DNA from: an uncultured Erysipelotrichaceae bacterium
GTDB taxonomy: Bacteria > Bacillota_I > Bacilli_A > RF39 > UBA660
Direction of reading: 5' to 3'
Assembly: GCA_902795975.1 (NCBI GenBank)
Contig: CADBNE010000063.1
Location: 1 to 7,869 of the forward strand
Length of the DNA: 7,869 nucleotides
In this document: positions 1 through 5,931 of the stretch, piece after piece
Numbering within the stretch: position 1 is the first letter of the stretch
Layout: each line of letters begins with the position of its first letter
Program-made: the position numbers and the translations under genes
The notes under the pieces: generated by a model
Database searches by the model: none
What the model saw: only the letters and a program-made list of their open reading frames with translations
What the model was told of the DNA's origin: nothing

Positions 1-195
1 CATAGGTGAATCATCTATTGGTGTACCTTTTCTAGACATAGAAATAGTTATTCCATTAGATTTACAAATGGATTTATATTCAAAAGACGTATATTGGAAT
101 CCTTGGTCGCTATGTAGGATTAATCAATGTACATCTTTTATTTTGGATATAGCTTCATTTAGAGTATCAATAACAAGTTGATTATTATTAAATTT
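1..195 (-). pseudogene. IS3-family transposase (OrfB) C-terminal fragment, decayed
   Basis: Read on the minus strand from about 195 down to 1, the translation contains NNNQLVIDTLNEAISKIKDV, then a stop, then LILHSDQGFQYTSFEY and SMSRKGTPIDDSPM. HSDQG-QYTS and SRKGTPIDDSP are typical of the DDE integrase core of IS3-family OrfB proteins; the Asp in HSDQG is the second catalytic acidic residue. The third (Glu) would lie just beyond the left edge. An in-frame TGA at 126-124 interrupts the reading between KDV-H and LILHSDQG. The N-terminal half and orfA are missing: at about 190-200 the sequence turns into an unrelated membrane-protein tail on the other strand. This is therefore a 5'-truncated, nonsense-bearing relic. 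The family call rests on remembered motifs; the exact junction is uncertain by about 10 bases. Confidence 0.8.
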
Positions 196-273
196 ATAAT
201 AATTGGTATAGTAAGTTTAATTGGTTTAGTTGTAGCTTTTATAATTGTAAAGAAAAGAAAAAAAGCTAAATAA
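196..273 (+). pseudogene. 3' remnant of a membrane-anchored protein gene
   Basis: The plus-strand frame ending at TAA 271-273 encodes IIIGIVSLIGLVVAFII followed by VKKRKKAK: one hydrophobic helix and a short, very basic tail. This is the usual C-terminus of a single-pass or cell-wall-anchored surface protein whose tail stays in the cytoplasm. The frame stays open upstream to a stop at 160-162, but that part crosses the transposase fragment and has no start codon. I infer that a larger gene was cut by the IS element or by later recombination. No LPXTG-type motif is left, so the anchoring class cannot be named. Confidence 0.55.
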
Positions 274-302
274 AAAAAGTATAGTAATCTATACTTTTTT
301 TT
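272..302. terminator. Bidirectional rho-independent terminator
   Basis: AGTATAG (278-284), loop TAAT, CTATACT (289-295) form a perfect 7-bp stem. An A-run (272-277) and a T-run (295-302) flank it, so it can terminate transcription in both directions. It closes the truncated membrane gene and directly precedes the promoter of the next operon. Confidence 0.8.
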
Positions 303-309
303 GTATCAA

Positions 310-318
310 TGATATAAT
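310..318 (+). promoter_or_regulatory. Extended -10 promoter of the DUF1292/TPM operon
   Basis: TGA-TATAAT gives a consensus -10 (313-318) with the TG extension at 310-311. No good -35 hexamer is seen 16-18 bases upstream, where the terminator stem lies. Transcription would begin near 325, leaving a leader of under 20 bases, just long enough for the ribosome binding site AGGTGAT (332-338) before ATG 342. Confidence 0.65.
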
Positions 319-341
319 TTTTATGTATAGTAGGTGATAAT

Positions 342-587
342 ATGGAAAGACAAATGATACGTATTATAGATCCAGATGATACTGAATTAGATGTAGAATT
401 AATTTCAATTTTAGAAAATAAAAATAAAAAATATTTAGTATATTCTAAAGGAGAAAAACAAAAAAGTGGAAATATGATATTATATATTTCTAGATTAAGA
501 ATAAAAAGTGATAAATATATATTAGAAAATATATATGATGATAATGAGTGGGAAGAATTAAAATCATTATTAAGTAGTTTAATATAA
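342..587 (+). CDS. DUF1292 (YrzB-like) family small protein
   Basis: An 81-residue acidic, soluble protein of unknown biochemical role. The layout matches DUF1292: an N-terminal stretch rich in Asp/Glu (residues 9-20), a beta-rich middle containing KKYLVYSK (29-36) and a line resembling the family's 'vyasRy' strand (LYISRLR, 47-53), then the characteristic acidic-Trp end IYDDNEWEELKSLL (64-77). The family is usually 80-110 residues, so this is full length though short. ATG 342 is preferred over the internal ATG at residue 5 because AGGTGAT lies just upstream. It is first in an operon, 21 bases before the next gene. DUF1292 genes often sit in housekeeping clusters in Bacillota; lying beside zinc-ribbon and TPM genes is less familiar to me. 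Family call fairly sure; function unknown. Confidence 0.72.
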   Translation: MERQMIRIIDPDDTELDVELISILENKNKKYLVYSKGEKQKSGNMILYISRLRIKSDKYILENIYDDNEWEELKSLLSSLI

Positions 588-608
588 ATAGTGATTGGAG
601 AGTGTGAT

Positions 609-1292
609 ATGAATAATAATCCAATAGTAACATTTGATGAAATTGTGGATGCTTTAAAATCAATATTAGAATGTTCAATAAGTAATGAATATACAGATGA
701 TTTAAATTATTTAAATGTTAAATATGAATCTAGTATAAAAAATAAAATTGATACTGAAAAAGAAAAAGCATTATATGATGCATTAAAGGCTTTAGAGAAA
801 AATATAGATACATATAGTAAAGTAATTAGAAATAATTTAGTAAATGAAGTATCTAATTTAGATGAAAGTATTATTAAGATAGAAAGTAAATATCTTATTG
901 GACAAGAAAGAAGAAAACTTTCAGCACAATCATTTTTTGTAAAAAAACTAAGTGATTTATCTTTAAAAAGTTCAATATTATTTAATCCTATAGAAGATAA
1001 TATTGAAGAAAAGAAGAGTTTAGATGATATTGATACTAATACAGTATTTAGTGATTTTGAAAAAGAAGTAATTTCAAATTTTCCTGAATATTTTCATGAA
1101 GAAATAAAGTTAGCTAATGAATCAAATATTGAACCAACAATTAATAATTATGTTATACCTGAAGATATAAAGGTTAAAGATTTAAATAAAATAAATAAAT
1201 TAAGAGCTGCTATAGAAAAAGCAAAAAGTATTGGTAATCAAGAATTAATAGATAAATTAGAAGAAAAATATTATGAAGAATTAAATAAATAA
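609..1292 (+). CDS. Hypothetical charged helical (coiled-coil) protein
   Basis: A 227-residue protein I do not recognise. It has no signal peptide, membrane helix, Trp or metal motif, and a single Cys (C22). The sequence is Lys/Glu/Asp/Asn-rich with long predicted helices: residues 34-125 read as heptad-like helical segments (for example EKEKALYDALKALEKNI, 50-66), then an acidic linker (128-150), then a loop-containing region, and a C-terminal helix KINKLRAAIEKAKSIGNQEL (194-213) running on to the end. I chose ATG 609 over the in-frame GTG at 591 because GGAG at 597-600 sits 8 bases before the ATG. It is co-transcribed between the DUF1292 gene and the zinc-ribbon gene (14-base gap), so it is plausibly the cytoplasmic partner of those membrane proteins. 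That role is inference; the sequence gives no enzymatic hint. Confidence 0.75.
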   Translation: MNNNPIVTFDEIVDALKSILECSISNEYTDDLNYLNVKYESSIKNKIDTEKEKALYDALKALEKNIDTYSKVIRNNLVNEVSNLDESIIKIESKYLIGQERRKLSAQSFFVKKLSDLSLKSSILFNPIEDNIEEKKSLDDIDTNTVFSDFEKEVISNFPEYFHEEIKLANESNIEPTINNYVIPEDIKVKDLNKINKLRAAIEKAKSIGNQELIDKLEEKYYEELNK

Positions 1293-1306
1293 AAGGATGA
1301 TGATTA

Positions 1307-2353
1307 ATGAGTAGTTCAGGTACTATAGATCATAAATGTCCAAATTGTGCTGCTACATTAAATTTTAATCCTAGCACTCAAAATTGGCAATGTGAATTTT
1401 GTAAAAGTGTTTTTAATAAAGAACAATTATCAGAATATACAAGTAAAGATTTAACAAAAAATAGTGAAAAAAATAAGCTTGATATGGATGTATATACATG
1501 TACAAACTGTGGTGCACAAATAATAGCCGATGAAAATACATCAGCTACATTTTGTATATATTGTAAAAATACAGCAATATTAAGAAATAAATTAATAGGT
1601 GAGTTTAATCCTGATAAAATAATTCCATTTAGTAAAACTCGTGAGGATGCAATAAAAAAATTTACTGAATTAGGTAAAGGTAAACCTTTAGCACCTAAAG
1701 AGTTTACTAATAAAAATAATATACATGAGATAAAGGGTGTGTATATACCTTTTTGGCTATATGATTATGATGTACATGGTAAAATAAATGCTAATGGAGT
1801 TAGAGAAACTAGTTGGGCAACTAGTAATTATCAGTATACTAAAACATATATATATAGTATTGATAATGAAGCTAATATGTCATTTTATAAAATACCAGTG
1901 GATGGTTCACTTAGATTAGATAATCATATTATGAATTCTATAGAACCATATGATTATAAAGCACTAGAAGATTTTAATTATTCATATTTTTCTGGATTTT
2001 ATGCAGAAAAATATGATGTTGATTCTAATACAGCACAATATGATGCATTAAAGAGAGCATATGCATCAGCAACTGAAAAATTATCAGGAATATCATCTTT
2101 TACTAATTATTCAGTTAATAGTACTGACCATAAAGCAATGTTAAAAAAATGTGAATATGTACTTTTGCCAGTATGGTTATTAAATATAAAGTATAAAGAT
2201 AAATTATATACATTTGCAATGAATGGACAAACAGGTAAAATGATAGGTAATATTCCAACTGATCGTAAAAAAGTAATATTATATTCTATAATAATTTTCA
2301 TAAGTCTTGTCACTATCTTGTCACTGTTATGGTGTATAATAATAGGTGGATAG
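1307..2353 (+). CDS. Double zinc-ribbon, C-terminally membrane-anchored protein
   Basis: A 348-residue protein with two Cys4 zinc ribbons in tandem: C11-x2-C14 with C29-x2-C32, and C65-x2-C68 with C83-x2-C86. A beta-rich body follows (roughly 100-318) containing YIPFWLYDYD (146-155), LLPVWLLNIKY (286-296) and MNGQTGKMIG (305-314). One membrane helix at about 323-346 nearly ends the chain, so the ribbons and body should face the cytoplasm. This matches the 'TFIIB-type zinc ribbon-containing' family of Bacillota, often misnamed as a helicase or RNA polymerase subunit; no helicase or polymerase motif is present. The body with conserved aromatic residues and the NGQTGK turn is the family hallmark as I remember it. 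The start has AAGGATGAT upstream. It lies one base before the TPM gene, a pairing seen in other Bacillota as I recall. Biochemical role unknown; envelope or stress function is inference. Confidence 0.82.
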   Translation: MSSSGTIDHKCPNCAATLNFNPSTQNWQCEFCKSVFNKEQLSEYTSKDLTKNSEKNKLDMDVYTCTNCGAQIIADENTSATFCIYCKNTAILRNKLIGEFNPDKIIPFSKTREDAIKKFTELGKGKPLAPKEFTNKNNIHEIKGVYIPFWLYDYDVHGKINANGVRETSWATSNYQYTKTYIYSIDNEANMSFYKIPVDGSLRLDNHIMNSIEPYDYKALEDFNYSYFSGFYAEKYDVDSNTAQYDALKRAYASATEKLSGISSFTNYSVNSTDHKAMLKKCEYVLLPVWLLNIKYKDKLYTFAMNGQTGKMIGNIPTDRKKVILYSIIIFISLVTILSLLWCIIIGG

Positions 2354-2354
2354 T

Positions 2355-3182
2355 ATGAAAAAGATATATATAATAATAGTTTGTATATTTATTTTTCTAT
2401 TTATTCCTAATGTAAATGCAGTTGAAAAGGTTGACAGTAATCAAAAAATATATGATTATGGTGAATTTTTAACAGCACAAGAAGAGATTCATTTAAAGGA
2501 ATTAATAGATGACTATATAGAAAATTATAAAATGGACTTAGTAATTTTAACTAAGAAAAATTATATTGGTGACATGAGAAGTTATGCACAAGACTTTTAC
2601 GATTATAATTCTTTTGGAAAAAATAGTACTAAAGATGGAATATTATTATTTTTAAATGTTGATTCTAAAGGACCTATAGTAGAAATTGTTACTACAGGTG
2701 AAGCAATACTTGTATATGATGATGAACGTATAGATGAATTAATGACATCTATGAAATCTGTTAAGGCAAATGGTTATTCTGCTATTGTTGAAATCTTTAT
2801 AAGAAGAGCTTCTAAATATGCATCTAAAGGTGTACCAGAGTCAAACAGTGATAAGTATATTGATGAAAAAGGTGAAGTTAGAGTATATAAAACAGATTAT
2901 ACTCCATTAGGATTTGTAATTATACCTTTTATATCTGCTTCTATTACAATATTAATAGTATATTTGCTTTCTAGAAAGAATAAGACAGTTGCTGAAGCAG
3001 TAGATGCTAGTATATATTTAGATCCTTCATCATTTATGTTAACAAGAAATGATACTAATTTAGTTAGTACACATACATCAAGAATAGATATATCAGTATC
3101 AAGTAGTTCATCAGGTGGAGGTTCAAGTATTAGTCATGGTAGTAGTGGAACTGCACATGGTGGCGGTGGAGGAAGATTATAA
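2355..3182 (+). CDS. TPM domain (YgcG-like) membrane protein
   Basis: A 275-residue membrane protein. Residues 1-22 are a signal peptide (MKK, hydrophobic core, NVNA ending). A TPM domain covers about 29-160, with conserved elements FGKNSTKDGILLFLN (87-101), IVEIVTTGEA (108-117) and the helical end around 138-158. A membrane helix lies at about 186-206, then a cytoplasmic tail ending in a Ser/Gly/His-rich stretch (249-275) like the Gly-rich tails of YgcG proteins. TPM domains are known in envelope proteins of bacteria and plants (TLP18.3) with proposed phosphatase or repair-related roles; activity here is unproven. I chose ATG 2355, one base after the previous stop, with AGGTGGA at 2344-2350, over the in-frame GTG 2346 that would overlap the upstream gene and spoil the signal peptide's start. 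It is last in the operon; its stop lies in the terminator stem. Confidence 0.85.
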   Translation: MKKIYIIIVCIFIFLFIPNVNAVEKVDSNQKIYDYGEFLTAQEEIHLKELIDDYIENYKMDLVILTKKNYIGDMRSYAQDFYDYNSFGKNSTKDGILLFLNVDSKGPIVEIVTTGEAILVYDDERIDELMTSMKSVKANGYSAIVEIFIRRASKYASKGVPESNSDKYIDEKGEVRVYKTDYTPLGFVIIPFISASITILIVYLLSRKNKTVAEAVDASIYLDPSSFMLTRNDTNLVSTHTSRIDISVSSSSSGGGSSISHGSSGTAHGGGGGRL

Positions 3183-3206
3183 AAAGACTAGTTTAACTAG
3201 TCTTTT
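3182..3206. terminator. Shared bidirectional terminator between convergent genes
   Basis: AAAAGACTAG (3182-3191), loop TTTAA, CTAGTCTTTT (3197-3206) form a perfect 10-bp stem. The plus-strand TPM stop (TAA, 3180-3182) touches the left arm, and the minus-strand tmcAL stop (TAG, 3199-3197) lies wholly in the right arm. The T-rich arms serve both directions. Confidence 0.85.
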
Positions 3207-4312
3207 ATTATTGGTTTATATTTATACTCTTCTAATTCATTTACTTTTAAATTAATAATATTAGTTATTCTACTTTCAATGTTTAAATATTTATCATCAT
3301 ACTTAGTAAGTATTGGTATATTTATATTTTTCTTTATACTATTTAAATATTTTCTACCATTACTATTAAAACCTAATATTCTTATATATTCTAATTTATT
3401 ATTATGTTCTTCTTTAGTATATGACATTAATATATGTACTAACATTCTTTTAATTTTATTATATGTATAATTTTTACTTTTAATATTATGTACTAATTCA
3501 TCTAATGTATTAGATTCATAAATATATTTTTGTATTCTAGGTATAATTTTTTCATCTACTAAATGATATTTATTTAAATTATTTATTTCTGTTATTATTT
3601 TATATTTTATATAAGGATAATAGTCTTCTAAAAATCTTATATTATTAAGTTTACTATATGAATATTTTGGTACGTATTTAGATATATCTTCCTTATTATA
3701 TAGTGCATTTCTTATAGCGCTAGCACTACAAATATTATTTAGTTCTAATGAATTATAATCATTATCTCTTTTTATACATATAGGTTCAATATTATAATTA
3801 TTCTTTATTATTTCTTTTATATATCCTAATCCTAATATATCATTAGGAGTATTAATTGTATCTCCAACTATATCATTAATAGAATTAGATAAGGCAGTAG
3901 GGTAGTTTAAACCATCTTTCATATATTGATTAACTATATTATTATAATCTTTATTATCTAGTTGTATTTTTGCAATCTTCTTTAATTTATTTATATCATT
4001 ACATTCTGAACCAAATACTATTTTATTTATAACTAATGTATTTAATATATTCATACTGCCATAGCAGAATGTATCAGCAGATTGTAAACTAAATTTATAT
4101 GGTAATTCAACTACTAAATCTACTCCATAATGTAGAGCAATATCAGTTTTATCCCATTTATTAATTAAACTTAAATCACCACGCTCTGTAACACTACCTG
4201 ACATAACCAATATAATAAGAGAATCAGGATATAATTCTTTAATTTTATTTAAATGATATAAATGTCCATTATGAAATGGATTATATTCACAAACAATACC
4301 AATAATATTCAT
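3197..4312 (-). CDS. tmcAL: tRNA(Met) cytidine acetate ligase TmcAL (YlbM)
   Basis: TmcAL activates acetate with ATP to acetyl-AMP and transfers acetyl to C34 of elongator tRNA-Met, giving ac4C, which guards AUG decoding; it acts in the cytoplasm. The N-terminal nucleotidyltransferase fold is clear: GIVCEYNPFHNGH (5-17) with the HxGH-type site H14-N-G-H17, MSGSVTERGD (37-46), VVELPYKFSLQSAD (67-80), VFGSE (99-103), PNDILGLGYIK (156-166) and SASAIR (196-201). The C-terminal half is Lys/Asn/Tyr-rich and helical. At 371 residues it is somewhat shorter than the roughly 400 usual, losing little that is conserved. I chose ATG 4312 (GGTGAT just upstream) over the in-frame TTG at 4324. It is divergent from yceD-rpmF, the same neighbourhood as ylbM-ylbN-rpmF in Bacillus. 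Confidence 0.93.
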   Translation of the reverse strand: MNIIGIVCEYNPFHNGHLYHLNKIKELYPDSLIILVMSGSVTERGDLSLINKWDKTDIALHYGVDLVVELPYKFSLQSADTFCYGSMNILNTLVINKIVFGSECNDINKLKKIAKIQLDNKDYNNIVNQYMKDGLNYPTALSNSINDIVGDTINTPNDILGLGYIKEIIKNNYNIEPICIKRDNDYNSLELNNICSASAIRNALYNKEDISKYVPKYSYSKLNNIRFLEDYYPYIKYKIITEINNLNKYHLVDEKIIPRIQKYIYESNTLDELVHNIKSKNYTYNKIKRMLVHILMSYTKEEHNNKLEYIRILGFNSNGRKYLNSIKKNINIPILTKYDDKYLNIESRITNIINLKVNELEEYKYKPIIKD

Positions 4313-4367
4313 GTAAATCACCAAATATATATTAACATATTTATAAATAAATAGCTAATATTTGACT

Positions 4368-4398
4368 AAAATACCACTAAGACTTGATTTTTCTTCAA
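4368..4398 (-). promoter_or_regulatory. Possible tmcAL promoter
   Basis: On the minus strand TTGAAG (4398-4393) stands 19 bases before TATTTT (4373-4368), which is preceded by TGG, an extended -10. The spacer is long and the -10 imperfect. It would give a leader of about 50 bases, and it overlaps the -35 region of the divergent yceD promoter. The rest of the AT-rich 4313-4431 gap shows no better candidate for this gene and no clear operator. Confidence 0.3.
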
Positions 4399-4412
4399 TA
4401 AACTATTATAAT
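4384..4412 (+). promoter_or_regulatory. Promoter of yceD-rpmF
   Basis: TTGATT (4384-4389), a 17-base spacer and TATAAT (4407-4412): a near-consensus sigma-A promoter. The start should be near 4419, leaving a leader of about 12 bases that carries the ribosome binding site AGGTGAT (4422-4428) before ATG 4432. Confidence 0.8.
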
Positions 4413-4431
4413 GTTCTAGTCAGGTGATTTT

Positions 4432-4929
4432 ATGAATTTTGATTTAACGAGACTTCGTAATGGAATTGATAGAAAAATAATTGTTAATAATGATTATAGT
4501 TTTTCTAAAGAAGAACTTAAGGGTACTGATGTTAGTGAACTTAATGATTTACATGTAGAAGGTGAAATCTCACTTAATGCATTAGACGAAATATATTTAA
4601 GTTTACAAGCTACTGGTACTATGATTATTCCATGCGCTATTACATTAAAACCAGTTGAAGTACCTTTTGATATAATAATTGAGGGTGATTTATCAGAAAT
4701 TCATGAACAATCACAGGAAAATGAAGAAAATTATTCAAATAGTCTTGATATTTTACCAATTATATGGGAAAATATATTAATGGAAATTCCTATGCGTGTT
4801 GTATCTCCTGATGCAGACATTACAAATCTAAAAGGTGATGGATGGAGAGTTATAACAGACGAGGATAGAAATGTTAATTCGGAGTTATCCAAATTAGAGG
4901 ATTTATTAAAGACAAGTGAGGTGAGATAA
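4432..4929 (+). CDS. yceD: YceD/YlbN family protein (DUF177)
   Basis: A 165-residue soluble protein of the YceD family, whose members are linked to 23S rRNA accumulation and are almost always coupled to rpmF. Visible family features are TGTMIIPCAITLKPVEVPFD (61-80) with the conserved Cys at 68, an acidic central loop (85-104), DILPIIWENILMEIPMRVV (106-124), GDGWRVI (135-141) and the C-terminal SELSKLEDLL (150-159), equivalent to the family's 'DPR-a-L--L' helix. Length is normal. Its stop TAA at 4927-4929 is directly followed by the rpmF ATG, and the rpmF ribosome binding site GAGGTG (4919-4924) lies inside this gene, so translation of the two is likely coupled. B. subtilis calls it ylbN. The family is certain; the molecular role is known only in outline. 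Confidence 0.92.
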   Translation: MNFDLTRLRNGIDRKIIVNNDYSFSKEELKGTDVSELNDLHVEGEISLNALDEIYLSLQATGTMIIPCAITLKPVEVPFDIIIEGDLSEIHEQSQENEENYSNSLDILPIIWENILMEIPMRVVSPDADITNLKGDGWRVITDEDRNVNSELSKLEDLLKTSEVR

Positions 4930-5115
4930 ATGGCTGTACCATTTAGAAAAGTATCTAATACTAGAGGTAGAAAAAGAAGAACACACTATAAAATAAGTGA
5001 AAATGGAACAACTAAATGTCCAAAATGTGGTGCTGAAATTAGACCACACAGAGTATGTTTAAATTGTGGAACATATAAAGGAAAAGAAGTTATTAAAAAA
5101 GAAGAAGAAAAATAA
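4930..5115 (+). CDS. rpmF: 50S ribosomal protein L32
   Basis: A 61-residue basic protein of the large ribosomal subunit. The N-terminus [19 protein letters not shown] is diagnostic of L32. It is the zinc-binding (C+) form: C30-P-K-C33 and C43-L-N-C46 make a zinc ribbon, and RPHRVC-NCG-YKGKEV is the standard core. The Lys/Glu-rich end (KEEEK) follows the last conserved residues. No Cys-less paralogue is visible in this window. It has no gap from yceD and shares its promoter, a widespread arrangement. A weak A/T hairpin overlaps its stop codon. Confidence 0.97.
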   Translation: MAVPFRKVSNTRGRKRRTHYKISENGTTKCPKCGAEIRPHRVCLNCGTYKGKEVIKKEEEK

Positions 5116-5133
5116 TTTATTTTTCTTTTTTTT
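5106..5133 (+). terminator. Weak AT-only terminator of yceD-rpmF
   Basis: AGAAAAATA (5106-5114), loop ATT, TATTTTTCT (5118-5126) form a 9-bp stem with a single G-C pair, followed by seven further T residues (5127-5133). The left arm includes the rpmF stop codon. The low stability leaves read-through into the next gene possible. Confidence 0.5.
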
Positions 5134-5134
5134 G

Positions 5135-5143
5135 TGTTATAAT
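5135..5143 (+). promoter_or_regulatory. Extended -10 promoter of the 5166 gene
   Basis: TGT-TATAAT: a consensus -10 at 5138-5143 with TG at 5135-5136 and no convincing -35, starting right after the preceding T-run. The downstream sequence ATTTTTAT..AGTAGGTGAT closely copies the promoter region before 342. Leader of about 16 bases; ribosome binding site AGGTGAT at 5153-5159. Confidence 0.65.
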
Positions 5144-5165
5144 TTTTATAGTAGGTGATGCTATC

Positions 5166-5897
5166 ATGATTAAAACACGTAATCGTTTAACTCCATTTTT
5201 AGTTATTATACTAATTTTAGAATTAGGTGTATGGTGCTTTGTATTTGTTCATAAACTTAGAGTAAGTGAGAAAATAGGTATTAGAAAATATAAACTAGAA
5301 GACCCACTTATACAAGAGTTATATCAAAATATAACAGATGAAGATATTAAATATTATGCTGAAGGAAATCATGATGTTAATTCGTTAACTTCAGGATATA
5401 TATTTAGTAAAGCAACTAAAAATATGACAGTAGAAGATTTTAAAGTAGAAAATAAAATGTTTTATATTACATATGATGCATTAGATTTTGGAATCAAAAT
5501 AGGTTTTGGACCAGATTTTAAATATGATTTATCTAGTATTAATGGATTAGTAAATACATATTTTGAAATAAATGATAAACCAGTAAATTTTAATGTTAAG
5601 TATGATAGTTTAAAAGAAGAATATACAGGTTTGTATTCTTATAAAGATTTGAATAATGAAATATTTGTAAAAAGAAAATTAGTACAAGCTACTAAAAATA
5701 GAGAAGATGATTTAAATTTAAAGATTGAATATGCATTCTATAAAAAAAGTAATAAATTGCAAGTATGTGAAGATTATAGATGTGAAAAAATTATTAAGGA
5801 AGTTACTAATATAGATGATGTAGATTATACTGATACTATGACTGTAGTATTAAATAAAGCTAGTGATGATTTATATTATTATGCTGAAAATAAATAG
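5166..5897 (+). CDS. Hypothetical protein with one N-terminal membrane segment
   Basis: A 243-residue protein I do not recognise. After a short basic start (MIKTRNR) comes one hydrophobic helix (about 9-28), LTPFLVIILILELGVWCF, with no signal-peptidase-like end, so it is probably a signal anchor with the rest outside the cell. The outer part (about 35-243) is polar and rich in Lys, Asp, Asn and Tyr, with alternating beta-like segments (MFYITYDALDFGIKIGFG, 98-115; EIFVKRKLV, 165-173; LNLKIEYAFYKKS, 183-195). Two Cys, C201 and C206 (VCEDYRCEKI), could form a small disulfide loop. ATG 5166 is supported by AGGTGAT at 5153-5159. It has its own promoter, stands alone between rpmF and the T-box, and its stop TAG directly precedes the TTGACA of the next promoter. 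No enzyme or binding motif is visible. A lineage-specific envelope protein is the best guess. Confidence 0.75.
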   Translation: MIKTRNRLTPFLVIILILELGVWCFVFVHKLRVSEKIGIRKYKLEDPLIQELYQNITDEDIKYYAEGNHDVNSLTSGYIFSKATKNMTVEDFKVENKMFYITYDALDFGIKIGFGPDFKYDLSSINGLVNTYFEINDKPVNFNVKYDSLKEEYTGLYSYKDLNNEIFVKRKLVQATKNREDDLNLKIEYAFYKKSNKLQVCEDYRCEKIIKEVTNIDDVDYTDTMTVVLNKASDDLYYYAENK

Positions 5898-5925
5898 TTG
5901 ACATATACAAAATATGTGCTATAAT
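5898..5925 (+). promoter_or_regulatory. Strong promoter of the T-box/deoC/tyrS operon
   Basis: TTGACA (5898-5903), 16 bases, TATAAT (5920-5925), with TGC just before the -10 (extended). Both hexamers are perfect sigma-A consensus, the best promoter in the window. The -35 begins at the base after the upstream gene's stop. Transcription should start near 5932. Confidence 0.88.
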
Positions 5926-5931
5926 TAAAAT

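Noticed and set aside
591..608. GTG 591 as start of the helical protein
   Set aside because: The GGAG at 597-600 would fall inside the gene; ATG 609 has it at correct spacing.
490..678. Minus-strand open frame opposite the DUF1292 and helical genes
   Set aside because: Low-complexity Leu/Ile/Tyr/His composition typical of antisense to Asn/Asp/Lys-rich AT codons; no ribosome binding site or homology, and the opposite strand holds well-spaced genes.
1307..1570. Zinc-ribbon protein as a helicase (PriA) or RNA polymerase subunit
   Set aside because: Only the Cys4 ribbons recall those proteins; no Walker or polymerase motif, and a C-terminal membrane helix argues against it.
2107..2313. Minus-strand open frame inside the zinc-ribbon gene
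   Set aside because: Fully covered by a recognised gene; no start signal or family resemblance.
2346..2354. GTG 2346 as start of the TPM protein
   Set aside because: It would overlap the upstream stop and place the ribosome binding site inside the gene; ATG 2355 gives a standard signal peptide.
3279..3470. Plus-strand hydrophobic open frame inside tmcAL
   Set aside because: Antisense of a Lys/Asn-rich stretch gives false Phe/Leu/Ile runs; no ribosome binding site and the host gene is certain.
4313..4324. TTG 4324 as start of tmcAL
   Set aside because: The GGTGAT lies between this TTG and the ATG at 4312, and family members begin right before the GIV-EYNPFHNGH motif.
4361..4367. TTTGACT as a -35 for yceD
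   Set aside because: No -10 lies 16-18 bases downstream; TTGATT/TATAAT at 4384-4412 is far better.
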